Assembly: GCA_948470475.1 (NCBI GenBank)
Contig: OX419338.1
Location: 14,711,925-14,775,924, forward strand
Source: Galaxea fascicularis
Taxonomy: Eukaryota; Cnidaria; Anthozoa; Scleractinia; Euphylliidae
Direction of reading: 5' to 3'
Length of the DNA: 64,000 bases
Made by a program: the position numbers and the translations under genes. The notes beneath the pieces are model-generated. The model saw nothing but the letters and a program-made list of their open reading frames with translations, ran no database searches and was not told where the DNA came from. This document shows positions 34,801-45,683 of this stretch, one piece after another. Numbering within the stretch: position 1 is the first letter of the stretch; each line of letters opens with the position of its first letter.

Positions 34801-37800
34801 AGCCCGGTTTACAGGACAAGCGTTTTGGCACCGCACCCATTTGAATTTGACACGGGTGCCTAAAATTTAAGGCCCGGCACCGTCGATTTTTGTCGTGTGA
34901 ATGGAAATGTTCTGGGCACGAGTGCTCAAAAAAGTAGGCGGGCCGAGACTACCTATCCACATGGTCTCGGCCCGCCTGCTTATTTGAGCACTCGTGCCTA
35001 GAAAATTTCCAGTCACACGACAAAAATCGAGGATGCCGGGCCTTAAATTTTAGGCACCCGTGTCAAATTCAAATGGGTACAGTGCCAAAACGCTTGTGTA
35101 AACCGGGCTTCGGGGTAAGGTTAGGTGCTCAGATGCCCAGACACTGGCAGTGACTCGTGCATTTAATGCTAGATCAGCACGAAACACGTACTCTGGTACT
35201 ACAGGTTTCTGTTGCGCAATTTCGTCAAAGTACCATCGGCTTCCAGTTATCCCGAGATTGGCAGAGCAAGCGCGAGATGGCATCGCTCTTTGTCCTCACT
35301 CCCTTCAAGAATTGACCCCTCTCTAGTCTTTTCCTTTTAGTGTCAGCTGCACAGGCTAACGGGAGGCCGACACGTATCTAGTTGCGCGCACGAGAAACAG
35401 CTCTGACAATACAGACAACTGAAAGTTAAGCAGAACTCAAATGTAGCGGAAAGTACGCTAAAAAGAGTGGTAAAGACCTCCAGCCTTTTGTTACTTAAAA
35501 AACTGTTCAGGTATTATTTATTGGCGACCTCCTTACTGTCACTGAACCTACCGTTACGATGGCTGTACAACGTCTAAGTCTGGCGATGTCGCCTCGCAAA
35601 ACTGCAATTACATTATTCAAAACAGTTTAATTCAATTAAACTGTGCGTTGTTGCAAATTATGCGTAGTTCGCTTTGTACAACTGAAAAAAGGAAAAACTA
35701 ATTCAGGGCCACAAGGGAAACTAAGGTCAAAACCACGCCAAAGCAAACTAACAAAATCTAACCAAGGGTATCACTTTAAAAGTTCGTGGCGTTGCGGGGC
35801 AATTTTTTTCTTCATAATAAAGGTAATGCGCCATTTTGACAGTTAGCTAGTTGGATAAAAGAGATTGCTTTCATGGCTACCACGTACATGTCATCGCACC
35901 AAAAAGAAAAAAAAAACTGACACATTCACCGCAAGCTGGCCGTACTCTAGCTATGGTTGTTTCACTTGCTGATTCATTTTCGTAACGGTAGAAGAGTAAT
36001 GAGAGGGTCTAGTCACAAGAAATAAGTCTCGCCGTAAGATTAAAGAATATTCTTACCATTCATTATTACCGTTTCTGCTATGTCATCTGCATTATGACCT
36101 AGAAATAACATATTTAACTGAATGTTAGTTTAGACTCCATAGTGTAATAGAGAATGGAATAAAAACGACAAAAGAAAGCCCTTTACTTAAGACAAATATT
36201 ACTGTGATAACAGCATATAAGGGCTGGTCCGCCCCGATTAGCTCTAAGCTATCTGCGGCCCAGTCTCTGTTATTTATTTTGCAGGAAAAAAAATAATAAC
36301 TTGAACTTGAAGAGAGTAAAATTACATGCAAAATACTGTTGCTCAAAACTCTCATATGGCAGGAGACGAATCAACTTGATGTTAATGTTTTACTCGCATA
36401 TAAATTTGGTTTAATCAGCTGAGTTGATAATGTGAATTGGGCACCGTATGAAGAGACTAGAAACAAATCGAGGGATTATGCGTTGTTTGTGGTTTATAAA
36501 CAGAAAGATATAGCGATTATATTAGTAGGAATATGGTAACGTGAATAGATTACGATAGAAAAGAGTTCTTTGATGCCGTGCCGATTTGAAAGATTTGCAG
36601 CCTTCTGTGTTACCGGGAAGGCCGCAGATCGCTATATGGATTTTGAATCGACCGGTTTGAATGCGTCTTTGTCATCTTTCTCGACATCGCGGCAGTCGTC
36701 TCGTCGTCTTCCTGTTCCGGCATTGAATAACGTTTTAGCCTAAGGTTATGCAATACATAACATTTATCAAGGTACACGTGAAACGATCCGTGATCTTAAC
36801 AGATTCAGTTACTTAATATATCCCGATATTTTGTCAGCGTTTTAAATAACTAAGGTCAAGTTTTCCATCGCGCGTGCGCGCACTGATTTAAAAGTACCGA
36901 GTTGAATTCTCTTTTGTTCTTTTTTGAGTGCGTTTCTAACCAAAACTCAACTTTCTCTGTACCTTTTGGAAAGTGGCACCTTTATGTTATCCAGGTGACA
37001 CCAACAGGTGTCTTCCAGGAAATAGCGCGATTTCTTTAATAGTACAGACTCGGAGTCTCTACTGTACGGTTGAGAACATTGTTAAATTCTATAGCCAAAT
37101 AAAAACAGCTCACCTGTTACTATTTTGTCAACCTTTAAGGACATTGCACCTCTGTCCAAAGCTTGCCTTCTAAAAACTCCACAAAATGTACCTAAAAGAC
37201 CAACATTAGAGAGCTTGGCGCAAAGAAAAAAAATTCCCCACGTGACAATTTACCGTTTTATGTTACACGTTTCGTTCAAGGTGAACAACATTCCAGTTTT
37301 GACAGTTTTGGCCAAGAATGGAATAAATAGTTGCATCAAAGCCAGGAAAGCGTTTACTTAACTCATAACTTCCCAATCAATTCGCTTTATAGTGAAATAA
37401 GAAAACGCGCCGTGACGATCAAAGCAAAAACGTCATGTATGTGACTTTATTTCCTTGTTGTTGTTTTCATGAAATTAATAACAAATCACCTCCAAATTAT
37501 CACGTGATGTATTTCATCCAATGAGAGTGCACAAAAATTTATTGGTAATTAATATGATTGAATTACAAATATCTAAAATGTTCGTATTAAGCCTCTGGTG
37601 ATAAGTTCCCTAATAACGACTTACAATTATTTTTCAATCCTATCTGCTTGACAATAGCATCCATGGTCCAGCCATAGAGTTCCTAAAAAATAAGTTGACA
37701 ATAAATACCTTGTTACAGAGTCGAGAAAATGTAAATGAATTCAAGGTTCAGCATAAGTAGACACTGCATTGACTGATCCAAAGCATGCTGGGTAGGCTCA

Positions 37801-39435
37801 TCACAAAAAGGGAGAAACACAAAATATAAATTTTTTATAACATGTTAACCCTTAAAGACATAGAGTGACCGTTTAATTTCTCCTTAGTAACACTGCTCAA
37901 TCAAACAAAGGTTGTGAGATAACGAAAATTGATCAACAAGTGACAAAGACCTTGATTGTTTGACAAATTCTCCTCATCATTACCATAGAAAATATATGAA
38001 AAACAGTGTGGAGAATGTTCGTAAGACGCAGTCCAGTGACGACGAGACAGTGAGTAAACTGTATCCGAACATGCACTGTACTCAATACATATACATTTAT
38101 ACATTACCTCATAGGACACAATCTTCAAAGGTAACTCATACTGCATTTCATTCCTTTTCACAGTCTGACAAAAGAATATGATAAATACAGTGTAGTTTTA
38201 CATGTTTTTTTCCCTTTTCATTCCTCATGTTATTGTTGTATTATGATTTCTAAGCTCTTTTCCTTGACCCATGTAACATGGTACCAATTTGCAAAGTAAC
38301 AAGGGCCAATCAGTATGAACATATGACCACACTTGTGCCATACTACTGTACTTTTCCTCAAACTAAAGCTCATTGCCATAACTTGGGCTTCTCTGTTAAT
38401 AAACCTGAAATTAAAAAGTAACAGCCGCGGTGCAATGTACTGTGCAGGAGGGGTAAATGTTTCACGATACATGTACATGTACATCACAGACTGGCATTAT
38501 TTGTATTTAACCTCAGGTTGATGAGGCATCTATCAACATCATGCCATTCTACAAGACTTTCATCTAGTTCCATCTAGTTCCTACTTGTCTACTGCCTCAA
38601 AATTATTACTTTCGAGGTACACAATATGTGGAATTAATGACCATAAAATCTCATCCCAATCATATAATCATTGTACAGAGTCATGTATTCATGAACAGCA
38701 TTTAAAGCAGTTTTATCCAGCTTCATTTACCTCAAGAGAATCATCTCTGTAACCAGTGATTCCTTCATCCACAGACAACAATATCAACTCTAACCCATAG
38801 TTGTACTCTTGGTTGAGCTTTTTTAACACATAAGCCAGCACTGTGGAATCTGTATTGAGAAAATTACAAACAAGGCTTTTTTTTTTAGTCACACTTTTCA
38901 ATTTTTGTGAATCTCACCTTGAGCATAAATCTTAGACATGATTATCACTACATTTACAACAGACAGTGCTAAATATAAGAATTTCAAGGCAAAAAAGAAG
39001 AAACATGTTGGCTGGCAACATGGCAGATCCAAGCTGAAGTTATTATAGAACGATGTGAAGCAAAGTAATTAACAAGACAGTTGGTCCAAAAATACTGGAA
39101 AGAAGTGGGTAACGTTTTGTCAAAGGTTTTAGAAATCATTAGTCATCAGATTGAGTATGTGTAGACAATAGAGGGAAATGTTTGAGATGAGAATGACTGA
39201 CGTCTAAACAACCAGAGCACAAGGCATCATCAGAGTCAAGTGATGTTACATCAGTAAGAATACATGTAGATGGTATTCTTGGGTTGCACCATCACGCAAT
39301 TAAAAAATAATTTGAAAACCATTCAGTGAATAAGCTCAAGAAATTATAATGTTATAGGAGATTAATTATTAAGACACTTCTCCAAGTTTCAGGTCTGTAT
39401 GTTTTCCCAATCTTCAAACATTTGTCGAAATATTT

Positions 39436-39485
<50 letters not shown>

Positions 39486-40905
39486 AAGGAACACCAACAT
39501 GGCGGCCGTGTAAACATCTGGAACTTACTTTGGCTATCTAGGCCGTTGATTATCTGAACTGATCAAGCAAACATTTAAATAGGCCCTTTTCCTAATACTT
39601 TAACTTCTTAAAAGGCTAAATGTCCCGAAATAAGTATATATTTGTCGATAAAAACGTTCATAGCTTTATGTCACGCACCGCCATAACTCTAAAATTTAAA
39701 ATGTACCTGTTTTTAGACGAAGCATGTTCTTGAGCTGAAAAGCTGTTAGACAGACATCAATTTATCCCCTCTCATGCCTGATAATGACAACAACTTTGGT
39801 GGGTCTTTAGTTTTGGATTTTAGAAAATGATGACGTCACATACAACCCAAGAATAACTACTCTGGACATGTGATTGGTCAACAAAGTTGAGATGTTACTG
39901 GTCAACTGTAAGCTGTGTTGTTATTGGCTGTGATGACTGCATTTCAACAATCTAAGTGGGAGTCATCATCAGAGTCAAGATTAGTTTATGTAACATCAGT
40001 GAGAACAGATGGCACATGTATAAGCATTCTGGTCATCAATGTTATTGGTCAACTGTTAGCTGTGTTGTTATTGGCTTTGATGACTGCAAAAAAACTGGAT
40101 TGTTTTGCTAATTAGTTGCTGGTATTATTATATTATTCACTCTTTAGGCCTTTGATCAGATGTTATGCATAAATTATGTCTGAACTTCCATAGTACAACC
40201 TCAGAACTAACCTTTTCCCCCAGATGCACCTATTGCAACTTTTTCTCCTTTTACAAACAGTTTATTAGAGATAATCGTGTGATGGACTTCTGTCTCAAAA
40301 GTGGTGTAAAAGCAATCCTTACACAAAGCATGGCCCTAACAGAGCATTACAAATAAATTACAGAAATCAGCAAATATTTTAACAGCATAAATATTTCACT
40401 TTAGGTCATAAGCTTGGTTTGATTGAAAACCAAGAGTCAACCTCAACTGGTGAAAGAAACAAGTTCAACTACAAGTCAACAAAAATAGACCTATGACCTT
40501 CACGCCACAGCCTTTATTGTACACCATGGCCAAACAAAACTGAAAACTCCACTTATCGGCTGCAGATTCCCTTTATGTCACGTGATTATGGACTAACTTG
40601 CAGAACATTTTCATCATCTTCAGAGTCAATTCATAGGCCCTACGACTACAACGTTCATAAAGGATGAGAGGTCGATCTGGCTTCTATTGTGGAACGATCT
40701 GACCATACTGTACAACGATATGACTTGGAACGAAGTGAACCATTACGTACAGTGTGTATCAGGCACAATACGCACAGTGTAAACACTAGGCATAATGAAA
40801 TCATCTGCTACTCGGTTTGAATAAAATATGAAGATTTCACCAACGTACCGTCTTCGGTCGCTTCAAAATAGCTTTATTTCCACAGATCCTGCAAGAAAGA
40901 GGCAT
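30464..40905 (-). CDS. CTU1: CTU1, cytosolic tRNA 2-thiolation protein 1 (ATPBD3/NCS6), complete
   Basis: CTU1 with CTU2 thiolates wobble uridine 34 of Lys, Glu and Gln tRNAs in the cytosol. Fifteen coding exons on the minus strand, in order: 40905-40849, 40335-40212, 38849-38731, 38164-38108, 37682-37625, 37191-37114, 36098-36057, 35601-35552, 34010-33946, 33810-33745, 33409-33351, 32225-32166, 32078-31991, 31092-31062, 30550-30464. All phases fit, giving 346 aa (human 348). Visible: N-terminal CxxC pairs at residues 5/8 and 24/27; PP-loop SGGKDS at 57-62; [13 protein letters not shown] about 88-100; CTFC at 139-142 followed by [22 protein letters not shown] at 165-174; C-terminal zinc ribbon cysteines 281, 284, 293 and 296 in CKRCGYISS...[16 protein letters not shown] at 309-313. 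The 31-bp exon 14 and 42-bp exon 7 are small and easily missed by gene finders. Starts head-to-head with ERCC8. Confidence 0.95.
31376..31827 (+). mobile_element. Element B, copy 3, with shortened minisatellite
   Basis: Same ends and spacer as 17322-17954, but the minisatellite part has collapsed to about 90 bp (31470-31560), so the element is about 180 bp shorter. Lies in a CTU1 intron. Confidence 0.8.
32607..33270. mobile_element. Inverted-repeat element with a short spliceable ORF, 664 bp
   Basis: The left GGGCGCGATCCATTGAACCG and right GGTTGAATGGATTGCGCCCC are inverted repeats. Inside, an ATG at 32832 opens 32 codons ([20 protein letters not shown]...) running straight into a consensus donor (caacag/gtaagt, 32929/32930). 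No transposase recognised. Within a CTU1 intron (32226-33350), on the opposite strand to CTU1. Confidence 0.65.
34556..34775 (-). mobile_element. tRNA-derived SINE, minus-strand copy
   Basis: On the minus strand the tRNA-like part starts GCCTTCATAGCTCAGCTGG, continues through 'ttagagcatcgtaccggtat' and B box 'ggttcaaaccccg', then TGAAGTC. The first and last seven bases pair with one mismatch, as in a tRNA acceptor stem. Flanked by the same head and tail sequences as the plus copy at 18622. In a CTU1 intron. Confidence 0.75.
34801..35109. repeat. 309-bp near-perfect palindrome
   Basis: AGCCCGGTTTACAGGACAAG... pairs arm-to-arm with ...CGCTTGTGTAAACCGGGCT. Inner arms 'tcgatttttgtcgtgtgaat' and 'aggcgggccgagac' also match; the loop is around 34953. 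Looks like a foldback-type element. In a CTU1 intron. Confidence 0.8.
39898..40100. repeat. Tandem duplication, period about 148 bp
   Basis: 'ggtcaactgtaagctgtgtt gttattggctgtgatgactgc'-type sequence at 39900 recurs at about 40048 with few changes. A related 'catcagagtcaag...acatcagt' part also appears at 39228-39260. In a CTU1 intron. Confidence 0.6.
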
Positions 40906-41086
40906 ATTTCCAATTAGATTTCAGAAGCCAGGACAGACTCAACCATTCGCCATGTTGATTAGTTGTTCAATCCCAGTACTCCACGCGGCCGCATTGAGAT
41001 TAACGCCTGGTTGATTTTGCATCGTCAACGTTTCTGTACTTGTGGCTATGTGAGGAATTGTCTCGTTCCTTTTTTTTTGGCGAAAC
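40906..41086. promoter_or_regulatory. Shared bidirectional promoter region of CTU1 and ERCC8
   Basis: Only 181 bp separate the CTU1 ATG (minus strand, 40905-40903) from the ERCC8 ATG (41087). Both 5' UTRs and both transcription starts must therefore lie in this gap, unless one gene uses upstream non-coding exons. It includes a short GC-rich patch (cgcggccgc, about 40984-40992). I see no TATA box at a convincing distance. That fits TATA-less, housekeeping, divergently transcribed promoters; exact start sites are not visible from sequence. Confidence 0.7.
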
Positions 41087-42292
41087 ATGTTTCGTTATCT
41101 TTGTTTGAGAGAACAAGCCACTAATTGGTCTTATCTTCTAACACAAGCCGAGCGAAGTAAGCGAGTGAAATCCATAAAACTAAGTCAACATGGAGAAATG
41201 GAACAGGTCCACAAATCTGGTATCAACTGTGTCGATATCGACATTGGCGAGGGTAAATATCTCTTGTCTTCGAGTTCCAGTGGGACAATAGCCATTCACG
41301 ATATAGAGGAGTGCTTCTATGGTGATAGATTTCAGTGTAAAGTGGTAACAAGTGTGGGTAAACGAGAGGAAAACAGTCACAAGCATAGTGTGGAAACCGT
41401 TCAATGGTATCCCAAGGACACGGGAATGTTTTTGTCCAGCTCCGTGGATCAAACACTCCGTGTGTGGGACACAAATGCTCTTCAAGTTGTTGAGAACTTT
41501 CGTCTTGAAGGCATTGTTTACCACCACCAAATGCCGGTAAATGCCAGGAAACATTGTCTGGTTGCAACGGCTTGTGAAGATTCAAGAGTATATCTTTGCG
41601 ATCTAAAATCAGGCTCTGCGATTCATATTTTAAAGGGGCATACAAAGGCAGTTGTATCCGTGGCGTGGTCACCGAGGAATGAATATTTCTTGGCTACAGG
41701 TAGTCGTGATAGTAAAGTTCTTTTGTGGGATGTAAGGAAAGCTGTCGGAAGTATTTTGTCACTGGACCAACACAATGGAAAAGGAGGGTCAAGATCTTCC
41801 GCAATAAATACTGCTCATAATGGACATGTAAATGGAATTTCTTTCTCACCAGATGGATTGCATTTGTTGACATATGGAACAGATGACCGCTTGAGACTCT
41901 GGGATACTTTCACTGGAAAGAACACCCTTGTAAATTTTGGACATGTTCATAATCCCAGTCGCAAAGCAATTAAGCTTTGCCAGTCCACTGGAACTTCAAA
42001 TCAAGTGGCGTTTGTCCCTTCAGGTAGTAACATTGAAGTGTATGAAGTTGTAACTGGAAAACACATTACTACTCTTGGTGCTCATTACAACAATGTCAAC
42101 TGCTGTACTTTTCACCGCCATTTTCAAGCTCTGTTTAGTGGTTCAAATGACACTTGTCTCTTGGTCTGGCAGCCAGAGATGAACAAAGCTGTGGATGTAA
42201 AGGTAACATCCACAATGGCCAAAACTGGAACAGCAGTTAATGGTAACAATCCTTATCAAGATTCCTGGAGCAGTGACGAAGAGGAAACATGA
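41087..42292 (+). CDS. ERCC8: ERCC8 / CSA, WD40 subunit of the transcription-coupled repair ubiquitin ligase
   Basis: CSA is the substrate receptor of the CUL4-DDB1 ligase that acts at RNA polymerase II stalled by DNA damage, together with CSB. The ORF encodes 401 aa (human 396) and aligns along its whole length. An N-terminal helical part with RAES-like QAERSKRV is followed by WD40 blades about 45-73, 99-129, 150-174, 184-217, 244-274, 304-325 and 332-363. Signatures include SVETVQWYPKDTGMF, HCLVATACEDSRVYLCDLKSG, LDQHNGK, NTAHNGHVNG and DGLHLLTYGTDDRLRLWDT. The acidic tail ends in SWSSDEEET, like the human WSSSDEEG end. The ORF has no intron, whereas the vertebrate gene has about a dozen exons. 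Start chosen as the first ATG in frame, 181 bp from CTU1. Confidence 0.96.
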   Translation: MFRYLCLREQATNWSYLLTQAERSKRVKSIKLSQHGEMEQVHKSGINCVDIDIGEGKYLLSSSSSGTIAIHDIEECFYGDRFQCKVVTSVGKREENSHKHSVETVQWYPKDTGMFLSSSVDQTLRVWDTNALQVVENFRLEGIVYHHQMPVNARKHCLVATACEDSRVYLCDLKSGSAIHILKGHTKAVVSVAWSPRNEYFLATGSRDSKVLLWDVRKAVGSILSLDQHNGKGGSRSSAINTAHNGHVNGISFSPDGLHLLTYGTDDRLRLWDTFTGKNTLVNFGHVHNPSRKAIKLCQSTGTSNQVAFVPSGSNIEVYEVVTGKHITTLGAHYNNVNCCTFHRHFQALFSGSNDTCLLVWQPEMNKAVDVKVTSTMAKTGTAVNGNNPYQDSWSSDEEET

Positions 42293-42465
42293 CAAAAGTT
42301 GTGACATGTAATTTCTTTTTTGATTTTTCCCTGGATAGCTCTAAAACAAAGGAAAATTAAAATTAAACTGAATTGAAAATTTGTAAACCATAGAAAAAAA
42401 TTGAACCACAAATGTATATGTACAACAGTTTTTCAGTGCATGTGTACTACAGTGTATTGTAATGG

Positions 42466-42628
42466 CAGGGCTCAACATTGTGACTCACTGGTTACCAGTG
42501 TGACCAGAAATTAAGCACTGGCAACTAGTTTTATGGAACTGGTGGCCAATTTTTTTTTATTTGGCGACAACATTTTTCTTTCTTGTTGCCAGCTGGTGAA
42601 TAGATGAAAAAGTTTATTTCAAGCCCTG
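42466..42628. mobile_element. CAGGG...CCCTG element downstream of ERCC8
   Basis: Starts CAGGGCTCAACATTGTGAC and ends TTTATTTCAAGCCCTG. The interior holds 'ctggttaccag' and 'ttgccagctggtga'. Flanks do not show a clean duplication, so it may be older than its relatives. It may lie in the ERCC8 3' UTR. Confidence 0.55.
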
Positions 42629-42933
42629 AATACACAGAGGAGTCAAAATGTGTTAACATCAGTTTACTGTTACATTACTTGCCTGTGGCTCGAGATGTTC
42701 TTCCTTGTTTTACCTCATTCTGACATGACATGAGAGTACACATGCACTACCAAATGAAATCACAGTCTTCTCTGGTTCCCTAGAAAACAAATAATATTAA
42801 TCTTTGTTTATGAGTTCTTCTGGAGTTAAGCCAGGAGACGTTCCATCCAAACTGTTGCTGGCTTTAAACAATAATGTGCTCATAGAAAAGATAAATAGGT
42901 CTTTGGTTCCTCAATAAACAAATATACTTTTAT

Positions 42934-42962
42934 TAATTATTATTATTATTATTATTATTATT
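42934..42962. repeat. ATT trinucleotide microsatellite
   Basis: About nine tandem copies of a TTA/ATT unit. Confidence 0.9.
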
Positions 42963-43649
42963 GTATTTTTAAAAATACTATTTATTTTATTCCTTTGATT
43001 GGTAGCCGTTGAGAAATCATGATCTTTCATTTCATTTCACACCATTTTATTTTGTGACCAGTGTTGGATGTAGATTAGCCTACAAACAGGCTCCCAATTT
43101 GGTTTATTCCAACTCTTCAGTGGTGCACGGTCAAAGCTAAGGCATTAGAGCACTCTTGTCAATTTGAGAGGAAATCAAAGCAAAAACCCAAAATTGGGAA
43201 AATACCAAGGCCGAGGTCTGAGATTTCCCTGTAATGACCGAACGGACGCGGACGAGGTTAATAAGTTATCTAATATATGGCTTTTTATTTAAATAAACTA
43301 AAAATTGCACCAGAAGTTCTACAGTTTAGCTTGTTCTTCCTCTCAAGGGATTTTGAAATCACACGTATGATGTCAGACCAAATTGCACGTCACTTAGTTC
43401 AATTACTAATATATATCATTTCATTTTAGAACGTGATAGCACAGAAGACAAATACTTTCAAATGATGTGAGTTTTAACAGTCTTCAAACCCTCAGTTCGT
43501 TTCAATATCGAGCCGAATATAATACAGTTCTATGTGAATGTCGCGTTACGTTTTAATAAAAAAATGTATCTCAACGATTAATTTAATTACGCTGCAAGAA
43601 ATGCTTCGAAAGGCGATTTGGGTTGTGATGCGACCAGTGGTCAAAAAAT

Positions 43650-44235
43650 GGTCATTCGAAATACTGATTTAATGGTGAAATAACCATTTAATGGAAAGTT
43701 TGAAACATAGTTATTTGAAATAACCATATTCCCGCAGCCTCCACCATTTTTTCGCAGCGTGCTGGAAAATGCGACGGTTATTTGACAAGCTGCCATAAAA
43801 TGGTGATTAAAAAAAAAACACTTTTCTGGAAGCTGCCATAAAATGGTTATTTCAAATAACCATTCTTCGGCAAGCCAAGCAAAATGGTTATTTCAAATAA
43901 CCATTTTGTGTATGTGTGGCGACAATTTTGGAACTGGTAAGCAGTTGCTTATATGAAATAACCACTTTTCGAGAAAGGGCAAGAAAATGGAGATATCAAC
44001 CAGGTTTTGTTAATAACTCGGGTCATATCAAACAGCCACTTGTTGGTAAACTGGTTCTATCATATATCACTTCTACGGAAATGGTTATATCAAGCAAGTA
44101 CTTTTTTGAAAATCAGCGCGAAATTTGTTGTATGTCATAACCACTTGTGGGGCAAATGACGAGACTGATTTGGTTATTTCAAATAACAACCTTCTGAAAA
44201 GTGCCCACAAATGGTTATATCGTATGACCGTTTAA
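43650..44235. repeat. Cluster of short palindromes around TGGTTATTTCAAATAACCA
   Basis: TGGTTATTTCAAATAACCA occurs intact at about 43843 and 43885. Degenerate versions occur at about 43655-43725, 43945, 44075 and 44168-44222. Several are followed by 'agctgccataaaatggt' or similar. Spacing is irregular at 40-100 bp. Confidence 0.7.
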
Positions 44236-44709
44236 ATGATGAAAAACGTGGCACAATTCATGCTAAATTATAAATTTACAAACGGTGCCCCATATCATTT
44301 TACCACCTTCCATAATGATATGTTGGCGATGCAAAACTGGGTAATGGACAAAAAATTTACTAAGTCCAGGGCCTCTCGACCGCGTGCCGCTGGACCGCTA
44401 GCCTCAACGTGGATCGCGGGCCGCAGGCCGCGCGCCGTGGGTCGCTGGGCCGCGGGCCTGCCAGTTTAGCAAACCCCCTCTCAACAACAATAGAACTCGT
44501 TATCTGAATGTTCCTCGTCATTCGTAAGTTTCAAAGGTTTAAATATTTTTGTCTTACCGAATTGTAGCTATCGTCGAGGGAAAAGGTTTTGCTATGAGTT
44601 TTGTCGCTGTACTAACGAGAATAGCCGGGCGAAGAAAACTCAGAATGCCCGCAGTCGTTACAAGGTACTACTATCGTTGACATATAATAAACAATTATTT
44701 ATGTAGTAA

Positions 44710-45349
44710 GGGACGGACCATTAGAAAAGTGATAAGGGGGGGGGGGTGGTGGGGAAAACCTCAAAAAAAAATTCATGCAAGGGAAAATGCCAAGAAAAAA
44801 AATTCACGCAAAGAAGAAGGTAAAGAAACAAAAATTCATGCAGAAGGAAGGTCCAATTGTGACTTTTATTTAGTAATTATATCATATTTGCCAGTGTCTA
44901 TTAAAAATAATTCTTATTCAAAATATTCTTGGATTGACATTTTGGAGTGGAGGGCACTACAGAGGGGCTGTGTTGGTGAATGGAGTATGGCATCATTATG
45001 ATGGGCTGTGGGAGAGGAATTCCAGAGGGCAGGGACTGCAAAAGTGTACAGGGAAGCCGTCCACTCCAAGTGGCTTCCTCCTCTCTCACTGCGTGTACAT
45101 TTTCGAAAAGATTTTGCGTTAAAAAGGGGCCTGTATCCTTTGATCTGTTGTGAGTGTAGAATAATTTATAAATCACAAAAACATAGATAATGAATCAAGA
45201 TTTCACTAAAAAAAGATTTGTCTAAAAAAAAAATTCGTGCAGGGGGTTTCACCTGGAAAAAAAATTCCTGCACAAGCAGTGCGCGAAAAAAAAAATTCGT
45301 ACCAGAAAATCCCCCACCTTCCCCATGACTTTTCTAATGGTCCGTCCCC
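44710..45349 (+). mobile_element. Harbinger-like element C, copy 1, with coding-like core
   Basis: TIRs GGGACGGACCATTAGAAAAG and CTTTTCTAATGGTCCGTCCC. Flanking TAA on the left and CAA on the right (one change from TAA). The plus-strand core at about 44935-45122 reads [20 protein letters not shown] then DGLWE, conserved in copy 2. It contains a run of G near 44736-44747 and repeated 'aaaaaaaattc' segments. The core may be a captured exon. Confidence 0.75.
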
Positions 45350-45370
45350 AAGAAAGTTCAATGATTAGTG

Positions 45371-45540
45371 GCGTGCGTTTCTCGTAACGCCCCAAAACTT
45401 TTCGAGCCTATTCGGGTGCCATAATTTCCTACGTATTTTAAAAACGAAGACGTTTCCAGGCATGAAATTTTGCAACAAATTTGCCCTTTCGTACATTAAA
45501 ATCATATTAAAATAAGCGGATCGCAGTTTCCAGAGACGGA
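45371..45540. repeat. Dispersed repeat D, copy 1
   Basis: Shares 'acgtttccaggcatgaaat', 'cctttcgta' and 'ggatcgcagtttc' in order with 63815-64000. About 170 bp, moderately diverged. Confidence 0.6.
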
Positions 45541-45683
45541 CTCTTCCGTTTCCGTTATGACGTCACTCACGTGCTGGTTACATAACAATAACAACAATTG
45601 GGGTAACATGACGTGAGTTTAGCGAAAGTATTGGAAAATAATCAGGAAGGTAATAGAAGGTTAGTGAGGGCCTGACACCGCTC

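Larger units (their letters stand above)
42293..45683. other. Intergenic region between ERCC8 and the orphan ORF
   Basis: No gene recognised. It holds the ERCC8 3' flank with AATAAA-like and ATTAAA sequences, a CAGGG...CCCTG inverted-repeat element (42466-42628), an ATT microsatellite (about 42934-42962), a cluster of short palindromes (about 43650-44235), a Harbinger-like element (44710-45349) and a dispersed repeat (45371-45540). Confidence 0.6.

Noticed and set aside
43650..44235. CRISPR-like array
   Set aside because: Eukaryotic context, irregular spacing, decayed units; not a CRISPR array.
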